From positions 43,419,937 through 43,483,936 of the forward strand of contig NC_080064.1 of assembly GCF_949987535.1 (NCBI RefSeq): DNA of 64,000 bases, given 5' to 3'. Below the pieces are notes generated by a model. The model did no database searches. It worked only from the letters and a program-made list of their open reading frames with translations, and was not told where the DNA came from. The DNA is from Balaenoptera acutorostrata. Taxonomy: Eukaryota > Chordata > Mammalia > Artiodactyla > Balaenopteridae. Below, piece by piece: positions 1 to 11,606 of this stretch (position 1 is the first letter of the stretch; every line of letters begins with the position of its first letter). The translations under genes and the position numbers were made by a program.

Positions 1-700
1 GTGCAGTCTGGCACGTCTACTAGCGAGTTACCCTGCCCTGCAACTTCAAGATCATTTGGGTGGAAACTGACTCCCGGGTCAAACATGATCCTGACATCTT
101 GTACATTCATTATTCTCAGAAAAGGAAAATCAGTTCTACAGACATCAGCACAATTTAGGGAGAATGCTGGCTAGGATGGTAGTTCCCTATGTAGCAATAC
201 AGATAAATACCAATATCTAAACTAATGATACCATGTGAGGAATGCAAGAGCAGGAATAACTAATCTTTGTACAGCACTGTATGATTCACAAGGGACATTC
301 ATATCTATTACCCAGTTTGCTCCTCATATCACCCCTTTGAGATAGGTATTATCATTGCCATTTCACAGATGAAGAAACTGGTTTTAAAAAGTTGAATTAG
401 TATGAAGAAGTGGACATATATTGTTTTATGGCCTTCATTCCTCCTTCTTTTGAAAACAGTACCTTGTGTTTCCTTTGGAGATCAAACACCTTCTACTTCA
501 GCAACAGTGATTGGATCAACGTGCGCACATGATGCATCAGATCTTTGAGCATCACCCTTAGAACTTTTGTTTGGGTTTTTGTTCAAACTGTTGAGATGGA
601 GGAACTCTCTTAAATCTATGGGTATGATTCTGAAGTGAATGGCTACCACCACAAGAAAAAAAATTATGTATGAATTTTAGACCTGCAGAAGTTTAATGGG
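1..700. other. Intergenic sequence with one MIR fragment
   Basis: A reversed MIR piece is visible at about 265-390 (tcctcatatcacccctttgagataggtattatcattgccatttcacagatgaagaaactgg). I see nothing else that I can support. Confidence 0.6.
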
Positions 701-1152
701 CAGAAGACCAAAACAGACATTTCTGCAAAGAAGACATACAGATGGCTAATAAGCACATGAAAAGGTGCTCAACATTGCTAATTATTAGAGAAATGCAAAT
801 CAAAACTACAATGAGGTACCACCTCACACTGGTCAGAATGACCATCATCAAGAAGTCTACAAATAGTAAATGCTGGAGAAGGTGTGGCGAAAGGGAACCC
901 TTGTATACTGTTGGTGGGATGTATACTGGTGCAGTCACTATGGAGAACAGTATGGAGGTTCCTTAAAAAACTAAAAATAGAGTTACCATATGATCCAGCA
1001 ATCCCACTTCTGGGCATATATCCAGAGAAAACTCTAATTCAAAAAGACACATGAACCCCAGTGTTCATAGCAGCACAAATTACAATAGCCAAGACATGTA
1101 AGCAACCTAAATTGTCCATCAACAGATGAATAGAGAAGATGTTATATATATG

Positions 1153-1189
<37 letters not shown>

Positions 1190-1680
1190 ATACATATATA
1201 TGTATATATATAGTGGAATACTACTCAGCCATAAAAAGAATGAAATACTGCCATCTGCAGCAACGTGGATGGACTTAGAGATTACTATACTAAGTGAAGT
1301 AAGTCTGACAGACAAAGACAAATATCATGTGATATCATTTATATGTGGAATCCAAAATATGATACAAATGGAACTTATTTACAAAACAGAAACAGACTCA
1401 CAGACATAGAAAACAAATTTGTGGTTACCAAAGGGGATAGCAGGGGGGAGGGATAAATTAGGAGTTTGGGATTAGCAGATACAAATTACTATAATACAAA
1501 ATAGATACACAACAAGTTCCTACTGTATAGCACAGGGAACCATATTCAATATCTTGTAATAAATTATAATGGAAAAGAATATGAAAAAGAATATACATGT
1601 ATATATGTATAACTGAATCACTTTGCTGTACATCAGAAACTAATACAACATTGTAAATTAACTATACTTCAAAAAAAAAG
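700..1680 (+). repeat. L1 3' end, 5'-truncated, with an internal (TA)n tract
   Basis: Starts inside the ORF2 end (gggcagaagaccaaaacagacatttctgc, aaatgcaaatcaaaactacaatgaggtacc) and runs through the artiodactyl-type 3' UTR (gtatagcacagggaaccatattcaatatc, ctgaatcactttgctgtac) to an A-rich tail near 1670. A (TA)n microsatellite occupies 1143-1212. No usable ORF remains. Confidence 0.85.
1143..1212. repeat. (TA)n microsatellite
   Basis: About 70 bases of TA with scattered TG/CA changes, inside the L1 3' UTR, where the L1 consensus is AT-rich but not repeated. Confidence 0.92.
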
Positions 1681-1689
1681 AAAGTAGAA

Positions 1690-3265
1690 ATGGAGGTTAA
1701 GAAAAAAAAGTGTGTAGCACGTGGATGGTAGGATTAACTCTTAATATATAGCAATTATGTTAAATGCAAATAAGTTAATCTCACTAATTGGATTTTTAAA
1801 AAATATATCCAACAGTAAATTGGCTATCAAAGACACACTTAAAACATAAGGAGATGGAAAGACTAAAAATAAAAAGATGAAAAAAGGGCTTCCCTAGTGG
1901 CGCAGTGGTTGAGAATCTGCCTGCCAATGCAGGGGACACGGGTTCGAGCTCTGGTCTGGGAAGATCCCACATGCCGCGGAGCAACCAGGCCCGTGAGCCA
2001 CAAATACTGAGCCTGCGCGTCTGGAGCCTGTGCTCCGCAACAAGAGAGGCCGCGATAGTGAGAGGCCCGCGCACCGCGATGAAGAGTGGCCCCCACTTGC
2101 CACAACTAGAGAAAGCCCTCGCACAGAAACGAAGACCCAACACAGCCATAAATAAATTAATTAATTTAAAAAAAAAGTCTCTTAAAAAAAAAAAAAAAGA
2201 TGAAAAAAGATACACCAGGAAAATATGAACTGGGTTGTGACCATAGTATCTGTCAAAAAGGAATTTTAGTCTCAAAGGATAAGAAGTGATAAAAAGTCAT
2301 TACATATTCATAAAAGAAACAAACACATAAATGTAATAGGTAAAACACATAGATGCACCTAATTATACAGTCTTAAAATATAGAGAACTGCAGGAAGAAA
2401 TAGATAGAAGCATAATTGTAGCAGATTTAATATCTCCCTCTCAGAAACTGATATATCAAGGCTTAAAGTATAATTACCATATTTCATCAATTCTATACCT
2501 CATACAAGACTGGTTTGAGGAGGATTAAAGATATAATAAATGTGAAAAATAAAATTATAAAAGAAAAACATAGGAGACTATTACAGTTTGTGACTGAGGG
2601 GAATGGAAAAGCAAAACCTATTATAAAAATCACAAACTATAAGACAATAGTATTGATGAATAATAAAGATTTCTATTCACCAAAAGACACTGTAGACAAA
2701 GTAACTAGATGAGAGAATGAGAAAAGGTATATGAAATACTTAATACACAAAATACTTGCAAATAAGTAAGAGGGTAGCAACCCCTAGAAAGAAAATACGC
2801 AAAAAACATGAACAGAGAGGAAATCCAAAAATCAAAAGACATATGAAGAGATGCTCAAAAATATCAGTGAAATGTTAATTAAAACAGCAATGTACTATCG
2901 TTTTACATCTATTAAACTATAAAATATTGATAATGCCAGCTGGTCGGGTTGTGGGGATGCTGAAACCCTTATGCGTGGTGGTGGGAGTATGGACTGGTGT
3001 AGCCTTGTGGAAAGCAATCTGACATAAATTATGCAAATCAAGAACTCATATTCTATGAGCCCACAGTTGCACTCCTGGGATATACCCCAAAGAAATTCTT
3101 ATACAGACACAGAAACATATTCATTGCTGTGTTATTTATGATGGTGCAGACTTGAAGACAACCTGGTTGTCTATCACTGGGAGAGTAGACAGCTAAAATG
3201 TGGTAAATGTTCTGTCATTAAATATTATGTAGTAATCATCAAAAATGGATTAGATATACACACAG
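1690..3265 (+). repeat. Old, diverged L1 fragment, interrupted by a CHR SINE
   Basis: Pieces in L1 order: the ORF2 middle (aatatatccaacagtaaattggctatcaaagacacacttaaaacataaggagatggaaagac), then after the SINE at 1886-2205 more ORF2, then the ORF2/3' UTR border (cagttgcactcctgggatataccccaaagaaattc, ccatcactgggagagtagacagctaaaatgtggtaaatg). Much more diverged than the L1s on either side. Confidence 0.65.
1886..2205 (+). repeat. CHR-type SINE, long form
   Basis: tRNA-Glu-derived head with a recognisable B box (gggttcgagctctgg), body ending gaagacccaacacagcc, A-rich tail. Flanked by direct repeats of about 15 bases (aaaaagatgaaaaaag at 1871 and aaaaagatgaaaaaag near 2197). Confidence 0.9.
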
Positions 3266-3269
3266 CAAC

Positions 3270-6067
3270 AAGCATATATTTTATTTTTTATTGACATATA
3301 GTTGGTTTACAATATTATAATAGTTTCGGGTGTACAACATAGTGATTCAATATTTTTATACATTATACTCCATTTAAACTTATTACAAAATCATGGCTAT
3401 ATCACATCTTCTTTATCCATTTATTTGTTGATGGACACTTAGGTTCCTTCCATGTCTTGGCTATTATAAATAATGCTGCTGTGAACATTGGGGTGCATGT
3501 ATCTTTTTGAATTAGTGTTTTCATTTTCTTCAGATATATACTCAGGAGTGGAATTGATGGGCCATATGGAGTTCTACTTTTAGTTTTTTGAGGAATCTCC
3601 ATACTGTTTTCCATAGTGGCTACACCAATTTACATTCCCACTAACAGTATACTAGGGTTCCCTTTTCTCCACATCCTTGCCAACATTTGTTATTTGTGCT
3701 CTTTTTGATGATAGTCATTCTGACAGGTGTGAGGTGATATCACATTGTGGTTTTGATGTGCATTTCTCTAATAATTAGCAATGTTGAGCATCTTTTCGTG
3801 TGCCTGTTGGAATCTGTATGTCTTTGGAAAAATGTCTATTCAGTTTTTCTGCCCATTTTTTAATCGAATTGATTGGTTTTTTTGACATTGAGTTGTATAA
3901 GCTGTTTATACATTGTGGACATTAACCCCTTATAAGTCATATCATTTGCAAATATTTTCTCCCATTCAGTAGGTTGCCTTCCATTTTGTCAATGGTTTCC
4001 TTTGCTGTGCAAAAGCTTTTAAGTTTAATTAGGTCCCATTTGTTTATTTTTGGTTTTGTTTCTTTTGCCTTGGGAGACAGATCCAAAAAATATTGCTATG
4101 ATTAATGTCAAAGAGTGTTCTGCTCATGTTCTCTTCTAGGAGTTTTACAGTTTCTGGTCTCACATTAAAGTCTTCAATCCATTTTGAGTTTATTTTTGTA
4201 TGTGGTGTGAGAAAATGTCCTAATTTGTTCTTTTACATGTAGCTGTCCAGTTTTCCCAGTACCACTTATTGAAGAGACTGTCTTTTCTCCATTATATATT
4301 CTTTCCTCCTTTGTTGTAAACTCATTGATCATAAATGTGTGGGTTTATTTTTGGGCTCTCTATTCTGTTCCACTGGTCTATATGTCTGTTTGTTTTGTTT
4401 TGTTTTGTTTTTTGCCAGTACCATGTTGTTTTGATTACTGTAGCTTTGTAGTATAGTCTGAAGTCAGGGAGCATGAAACCTCCAGCTTTGTTCTTTTTTC
4501 TCAAGATTCCTTCGGCTATTCAGGGTCTTTTGTGGTTCCATATAAATTTTAGAATTGTTATAGTTCTGTGAAAAATATAATGGGTATTTTGATAGGGATT
4601 GCATTAAATCTGTAGATTGCTTTGAACAGTATGAACATTTTAACAATATTTAATTCTTCCAATCCATGAAAACGGAGTATTTTCTATTTCTTTGTGTCAT
4701 CATCAATTTCCTTCATCAAGATTTTATAGTTCCAGAGTATAGGTCTTTCCTCTCCTTGGTTAAGTTTATTCCTAGGTATTTTATTATTTTTGATACTGTT
4801 TTAAATGGAATTGTTTTCTTGCTTTCTCTTTCTGATAGTTCATTATTAGTGTATAGAAAAGCAACAGATTTCTGTATATTAGTCTTGTATCCTGCCACTT
4901 TACTGAATTCATTTATTAGTTCTAATAGTTTTTTGGTGGAGATTTAGGGTTTTCTATATATATAGTGTCATGTCATCTGCAAATTGTGAAGTTTTTCTTC
5001 TTCCCTTCCAATGTGAATGCTTTTTATTTATTTTTCTTTTCTGATTGCTATGGCTAGGACTTCCAATACTCTGTTAAATAGAAGTGGCAAGAGTAGGCAT
5101 CCTTGTCTTGTTCCTGATCTTACAGGAAATGCTTTCAGCTTTTCACCATTAATTTGTTAGCTGTGGGCTTATCATACATGGCCTTTATTATGTTAATATA
5201 TATTCCCTCTATACCTACTCTGATGGTAGTCTTTTTTTTTTTTTTTTTAAAGAATACTCTTTTTTTTTTTTTTTTTTTTTTATAGCTACTTTATTTATTT
5301 ATTAATTATTTATTTTTGGCTGTGTTGGGTCTTCGGTTCGTGCGAGGGCTTTCTCTAGTTGCGGCAAGCGGGGGCCACTCTTCATCGCGGTGCGGGGACT
5401 GCTCTTCATTGCGGTGCGCGGGCCTTTCACTATCGCGGCCCCTCCCCTTGCGGGGCACAGGCTCCAGACGCGCAGGCTCAGTAGTTGTGGCTCACGGGCC
5501 CAGCTGCTCCGTGGCATGTGGGATCTTCCCAGACCAGGGCTCGAACCCGTGTCCCCTGCATTAACAGGCAGATTCTCAACCACTGCGCCATCAGGGAAGC
5601 CCTGATGGTAGTCTTTATCATGAATGGATGCTGAATTTTGTCAGATGCTTTTTCTGTTTCTATTGAGATGATCATGTGATTTTTATCCTTCCTTTTGTTA
5701 ATGAAGTATATCACACTGATTGATATTGAACCATCCTTGCATCCTTGGAATAAATCCCACTTGATCATGGTGTATGATCCTTTTTATATATTGTTGAATT
5801 CGGATTGCTAATATTTTGTTAAGGATTTTTGCATCTATATTCATCAGAGATGTTGGCCTGTAATTTTCTTTTTTTGTAGTGTCTTTGTCTGGTTTTGGTA
5901 TCAGGGTAATGGTGCCCTTGTAGAATGAATTTGGGAGTGTTCCATCCTCTTCAATTTTTTGGAAGAGTCTGAGAAGGATAGATATTAGCTCTTCTTTATG
6001 TGTTTGGTAGAATTCCCCTGTGAAGCCATTCTGTTCTGATTTTTGTTTGATGGGAGGTTTTTTTTTT
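3270..6067 (-). repeat. L1, reversed, 3' UTR and 3' half of ORF2
   Basis: Read on the minus strand it runs from ORF2 (near 6060) down to the 3' UTR and end near 3275 (ttattgacatatagttggtttacaatattata). Open only in short pieces because of many stops. A CHR SINE interrupts it at 5234-5601. Confidence 0.9.
5234..5601 (-). repeat. CHR-type SINE inside the L1, with an internal tandem duplication
   Basis: Complete reversed element from the T tract to ggcttccctgatggcgcagtggttg. Flanked by a clean target duplication, tgatggtagtcttt, at 5220-5233 and again from 5603. The body carries an extra copy of the ctcttcatcgcggtgcg segment (about 5380-5428) absent from the other copies. Confidence 0.93.
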
Positions 6068-6851
6068 AATTACAAATTAAATTTCACTACAAGTGATTGG
6101 TCTTTTCAGATTGTCTATTTCTAACATGAATGCATTTTAAAAACTCAGTGCATAGTGAAAAATATGAGGAAACAAAATGAGATTTAAACACTATACCATT
6201 TACATAAATTAAAAATACACCCAGGGCAAACAAAAATTCATATTTTGTAAGAACATATGCCAAAAAAAGTTTTACATCCGATAGAACTTAGTTGCTTGTG
6301 TGGGGAAGGGAAAGGCAGTAAAAGAGAAAACAAAAAGTAACAAATAAAATTTAAAAGTGATAATCACCGACCAAAGAGGATAAAGTGCCATGTACTGAAG
6401 AGTGTGATTAAACCACTTGAACCCAAAGTCAAACCAGTCAACCAATGCATAAACACAAAACTGGAAGAAAAGACAATAAATATTGCACAGATGTCTCTGG
6501 ATTTGGGAATAATTAAAATTTTTTACTTTTTTCTTAATGTGTTTGTAGATATGAATTTTTTTATATTGAACATCTGTTACTTTTGAAAATTAAACATATG
6601 AACAGAAGTTCAAAAGAAAAACTCAATCTAGAGGAGTATGGTTCAGTGGCAGAATGGTGGTATTCAAAAGACAAGTCCTAGCAGGAAACACAAAAATTTC
6701 AGTATGTGTGCAGAATGGATGGAACTATGCATGAATTTTTTCTAGTTAAAATTACATTAATTTCTGAAATAATGTTTGTACAATCAATCAAAATAAAGGT
6801 AAAAAATTAACAAAGGTAAAGCAGCAACTTTAAAAAATATATTCAAATGGA
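6068..6851. other. AT-rich intergenic stretch
   Basis: No gene, SINE head or LINE landmark recognised. It may hold very old L1 debris but I cannot support a call. Confidence 0.5.
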
Positions 6852-6976
6852 TTTTTTTTTTTTTTTTGGCCACCCGGCGCAGCTTGCAGGATCTTAGTTC
6901 TCCGACCAGGGATTGAACCTGTGCCCTCAGCAGTGAAAGCTCAGAGTCCTTAACACTGGACTGCCGGGGAATTCCC
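6852..6976 (-). repeat. Short CHR-type SINE
   Basis: Reversed: T tract, ggccacccggcgcagcttgcaggatcttagttctccgaccagggattgaacc, ending ggaattccc. Target duplication tcaaatggat before the T tract and after the head. Confidence 0.9.
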
Positions 6977-7224
6977 TCAAATGGATCTTTATAGTTTACT
7001 ACTCCCTCAGAATTCTGCATGAAAATCAGTATCTTTATCTGGTGATACTTGAAAATATGTAACAACTGGTAGAACATATGCCTGACCAATCAGAGCAGAC
7101 ATTGGTAGTAAACAATGGCATCCCTAAAACATAGATTCCTCACACACCAGCCCTGCAGCCCCAAAACAGGGTTTAGACTCAGTACCTGAAGCCTTGCTCT
7201 TTTTCACCATGAGAGGACTCTTAT

Positions 7225-7705
7225 GTTATAGAAACAGGTATAAAGGTGAAGGGTGCCAAGATATGCTACCCCAAAATATGCCACTTTGGCATAAGGGTTA
7301 TTTTAAGCTAAAGGCACTTGAAAAACAGCAGATACAAAAGGGATACTTTGATCTCCCCTTTCCTCCTGAACACAGGAGGTAAAGCTCCCATGTAGGAGCT
7401 GCCCTCCACGTACCAGGAGAAAAGAAACACTCATCAAGTTGAGAGCAAGAGAATTCTACACAAACTGACATTGTTAAAATAATTCTTATCTTCCTTTAGC
7501 CTCCCTGTACATTTTAGTTACTTTTCCACAATTGCCTCTCTTTGTTTAACCTAGTATTAAAGCATTTAGGGTTTGCCACTTCTTTGGGTTTTCATTTCCT
7601 TATGAGGGCTCCCGTGTCACATAAAACTTACATTGAATAAATTTGTATGTTTTTCTCCTGTTCATCTGTCTTACGTTAACTAAATTCTAAGGCCCAGCTG
7701 AAGAC
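7225..7705 (+). mobile_element. Probable solo LTR of an endogenous retrovirus-like element
   Basis: The stretch has the layout of an LTR: a first part with ccaagatatgctaccccaaaatatgcc, a later AATAAA (in cattgaataaatttgtatg, near 7635) and a terminal part ending close to ctgtcttacgttaac. No coding region accompanies it and I could not place exact ends. Family not assigned; the type is inferred from resemblance to mammalian ERVL-like LTRs. Confidence 0.45.
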
Positions 7706-7745
7706 CCTAAGAGGGAAGAGGTAAAGTTTTGCCTCCCTGCAAAGG

Positions 7746-9473
7746 CAAATTTTCCAAACCAGAACATTCCAAAGATTGTAAGGCCCAGACACTACAGCAG
7801 ACTCCAACCTACGGGAAAGAAGGAAGAAGGAGTTCTTGCTGCTTCTCCCTGATCTCACCACCCCACTCCTGTCATACAGGTGCCCTGCTCTTTGACTCTG
7901 AAATTTGGTTCACACATATCCTCCTCCGAAAGACAGACACATGTGTTCTTCAAGAGCTGGTTCAAAAGTTACTTCCTTCGTGAACTCTTCCCTGAAAGCA
8001 CCAGTCAGAGTTTTGTTCATTCTTTTAACTAATATTTATTGAGCACCTACAATGTTCCAGACCTAAATTTGTAGCCCTGTGCTATCATATGATAATTGTG
8101 TCTGGGCTTGACTCTCCAGCTAGACTGGGATTAATCCTTGGTGTAGTCCTAGTAAAATAAAGGAAGGAAGAGTCAGCATTTAATCCTCACAGCTGAGTTT
8201 GCAAATGTGAAAAATGAGACACAGAAAAATGAGACACAGAAAATAACTCCCACAGGCAAGTTAGATTACTTGCCTAAGGTAATACAGCTGATAAGTAAGT
8301 AGGGCCAGGAATCAACCATGGTGGCCTTGAACACCTGGCAACCACATTAGCTTCTTGTGAAAAGGCTGTCACACTTCATGCAACTGCTTGTCTGTATGTT
8401 TATTTTTTGAGAAAATTTTTAAAAGAGGAAAATTACTTTATGATTATTTTTGTTAAAAGGGTATTTTTTCCATGTGAGACTTGCCTACTATCTGTACTCA
8501 GTCGTAATAGATATTTACTCACTCATTCAACAAACAGCCTAATGCAATGGAAGGATAATCTTTGGAACCAGACAAACTTGAATTCAGATACAGGTCCCGC
8601 CCCTTACTGGCAATTTGACCCTGAACAAGTGACTTGCCTCCTCTTAGCAGTTTCTGCATCTGTAAAAGGAAGATAATAATGGTATCCTCTACAATGGCTG
8701 TTCTGAGGATTAAATGAGCACATTGCAGTAGTTGCTCAAATTTATAGGAAAGTGCTTTGTGATCTGTAAAGAGCTATGTGAATGCATATAATGATATTGT
8801 GAGCCGATGGTACAGAAAGGGTAACTGTAAAACCAGCAAACCTGCAAACAAGTAATAATTAATTAAAAATTATGGCACAAAACAGCAGAGAAGCAAAAGG
8901 AGTTTCACAAAGTATCTTTGTTTATGTTAAGAGGAAGTCTGATTTTGTTTTTAAGTGCTTGATACACCTGCAAGAAGAAAACATCAAGCATCATCGCCCA
9001 CAAATACAGCTATCAGAACTGCTCAGTAAATACTAGATAATACAGATATTTAAACAAAATAAAATCACTGGATATACTGGAATAAGTTGAAAGTGAGGCT
9101 CAAGTTTATACAGAGGCTTTTTTACTGTCAATTAATTTTATAAATACCATGATAATGATAAGTAGTAATAGCTACTATTTGTTGATTGTCTTTTTATATC
9201 AGGCACTTTGCACACATAGCTAATTTAATCCTTACAGCAGCCTCATGAAACAGGAATTATCACTCCCTTTCCATTGACAAGGAAAGAGAAGCCCCAAGAG
9301 GTGATGGGACTTTCCCAAGGTCATACAGAGCAAAGGAGATGGGATAGAAATCCAAATTCAATGTTCATTCAGAGAGAGCAAGTAATTTTGCTCCCCAGAC
9401 TTTGCCAAACCATGAACATTCTTCCTTCTAAGCAACATCATTTGCCTCTGAGTAGTAACCACTTTTTACCCAG
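7746..9473. other. Sequence downstream of CALR4, mostly MIR relics
   Basis: Reversed MIR pieces at about 8165-8325 and 9150-9345; a forward MIR at about 8535-8760 (ggaaccagacaaacttgaattcagatac, gtaaaaggaagataataatgg). 8192-8240 holds a short tandem duplication of aaaaatgagacacag. No gene found. Confidence 0.6.
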
Positions 9474-9722
9474 TTATAGTTCATCCTTCTGACCAACACG
9501 GACTTCTACATTTTTACCCAGAAATGCTCTTTCATCATCATCTTCCTTCAGCTGCCTGTAATTTCCTGGTTCCTCAGCAGAATCCTCTTCACTTCCCTCT
9601 TCTTCAATTCCCCAGATGTCATCTTCCCTTTCCTCCTCCTTTACCTTTTTCTTCTTGGCCTCTTTTTCCTGTTTTCTTTTTTCCATTTCTTCGTACAGTT
9701 CTCCCCATTGCTTCTCTATGTC
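9474..9722 (-). pseudogene. CALR4: CALR4 exon 9: charged C domain and KDEL ER-retrieval signal
   Basis: 249 bases from the acceptor (aaatag|GACATAGAG) to TAA at 9476-9474. The 82 codons start DIEKQWGELYEEMEKRKQEK, pass through a Lys-rich then Glu/Asp-rich stretch and end VGQKDEL-stop. CALR has the same order: Lys/Glu helix, acidic low-affinity calcium tail, KDEL. The acidic run is shorter and more broken than in CALR, so calcium capacity would have been lower. The KDEL and the frame survive although upstream exons are broken. I saw no convincing poly(A) signal just below the stop; the nearest AATAAA on this strand that I noticed is near 8404. Confidence 0.95.
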
Positions 9723-9873
9723 CTATTTAGAGTGTGGAATTTCAAAATAATTTACAGATGGTATAAACAAAGTTAACTCACTTTAGAAATGTCTGGCATC
9801 TTCCCACACTCTTAAAGATTTCTGGTATGGTGTTTATTTACCTATAAGTTTTCAGTATGTGTTGGGTGGAGAG

Positions 9874-9910
<37 letters not shown>

Positions 9911-11513
9911 TTGTTCATAAATAAAATGGGTTCAGATTAAACAAACATCTACTGAATGCCCACAGCATTGCTAAGCATGGTGTGAGACAGTCTACACACA
10001 TTATTTCTATTCCTTACAGCAATGTGTGAAGTGTTACTGCTCCCACCTTCTAGATGAGGAATATGAGATTCAGACTGATTAAATCAGTTCCCCAAGCTAT
10101 ACAGTTAGTGAGTGGTAGAACTAGAATTAGAAACCAGGTTTTCTGGTTCTGAGTCTGGCCCTCTTTCTGCTATATCACAGTAAAACAACCTTTATGGAAC
10201 TCTTTGAATTTGCTTTTGAACTGTAGCCAATACAAATTTGCAGTCAGAAATGGGACTTCTGATTCTCTAATGTGTTCATCCAGGTGCTAGAATTTGATCT
10301 TTAGAGCTGTCTTCATAAATTTTACTACTCAGAGGGGCCTCAAAGAAAGGACACAGTCCTTGGGACTTCCCTGGTGGCACAGTGGTTAAGAATCCGCCTG
10401 CCAATGCAGAGGACATGGGTTCGAGCCCTAGTCCGGGAAGATCCCACATGCCGTGGAGCAACTAAGCCTGCGTGCCACAGCTACTGAGCCTGCGCTCTAG
10501 AGCCCGTGAGCCACAACTACTGAGCCCAGGTGCTGCAACTACTGAAGCCCGCGCGCCTAGAGCCTGTGCTCCGCAACAAGAGAAGCCACCGCAGTGAGAA
10601 GCGCGCTCACCGCAACGGAGAGTAGCCCCCACTCGCCGCAACTAGAGAAAGCCCGCGCGCATCAATGAAGAATCAACGCAGCCAAAATAAAATAAAATAA
10701 AATAAATAAATTTATTTTAAGAAAACAATATTAGATGACAACCTCAAAGTAAAAACAAAACAAAACCAGACTAAGAAGTGTAAAAAGTCTCATTTTTATT
10801 TTTTCCATGATGACTGTGTCAATGCTTCTTTGAAAATGCTAAGTATCAAAGTTCTCTCAAAAATTTCTTTTTAATGCCTGTGCTTTGCTGGTGCTCTAAC
10901 CAGGAGCCTCGTCTGCCTTTTGGGTAATCAAGCATTGGCCACAAACCTGCTTGAATCACCCTTCCTGCAGAACCAGGAGGTCTGGAGGAAGGGTGACACC
11001 AAGAAGAAGCCATTGTCCTAAGTATCACTCCACCCGTAAAATAGTTCTAGGAGAGCAGGGAAGCTGGTAAACAGCACTAACATCTTGCTTCCTTCTCCAA
11101 GTCATCCATCAGAAATGGGTTCAGTGGCTCCCTTCTAGATCACCCCACTGTGAGCAGGGAGTGTGACACAGAAGGAGTGTGCATTCTAACTCAACAAGTT
11201 AAAGGCTGCATGTGACCTTGCACAGTTTATATATACTCTATGAATCTCAATTCCTACATCTGAAAAATGGGAATAACAATACCTGTCTTGCTGGGTTGTT
11301 TTGAGAGCTAAGTGGGAAGACTTGTGGAAAGTGTTCAGAGAGTCAAGTACAACGTTGTAGATGTCCAATGAATACAAGTTCTTTACCCTGCCTCTCAGGG
11401 CCATGTAACCAGCAAATGAGACAATGACTGTGAGACTGATTTTTTAAATGCAGAGAACAGTGCACAACTGAGGAGTCAGACACCTGGAAATCCAAGTGAG
11501 GGAAAAATCTTAC
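9723..11513 (-). other. CALR4: CALR4 intron 8
   Basis: Contains a (GT)n tract at 9876-9907, a reversed MIR at about 9935-10180, a long CHR SINE at 10361-10715 (separate entry) and a forward MIR at about 11180-11310. Confidence 0.75.
10361..10715 (+). repeat. CHR-type SINE, long form
   Basis: Starts gggacttccctggtggcacagtggttaag, passes through the repeated ccacaactactgagcc body and ends caacgcagccaaaataaaataaaataaa. Confidence 0.92.
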
Positions 11514-11606
11514 TTTCCTTATTCCCCAGGTCTTATTTCCAGCCTCTTCTGCAAACTCTTCATCATTTGTAAGAAGGAAATTGTCAAAGATGCAGCCTGA
11601 TTTCAC
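11514..11606 (-). pseudogene. CALR4: CALR4 exon 8: return strand of the globular domain
   Basis: Exactly 93 bases between tcaacag| and |GTAAGA, as in CALR exon 8. Reads VKSGCIFDNFLLTNDEEFAE then EAGNKTWGIRK, against VKSGTIFDNFLITNDEAYAE in CALR. The Asp of IFDNF corresponds to the CALR sugar-binding residue Asp317. NKTW is a potential N-glycosylation sequon. Open frame, both splice sites canonical. Confidence 0.96.

Noticed and set aside
10361..10460. tRNA-like A and B boxes
   Set aside because: They belong to the tRNA-derived head of a CHR SINE. There is no cloverleaf with a 3' arm, and the same holds for all other SINE heads here.
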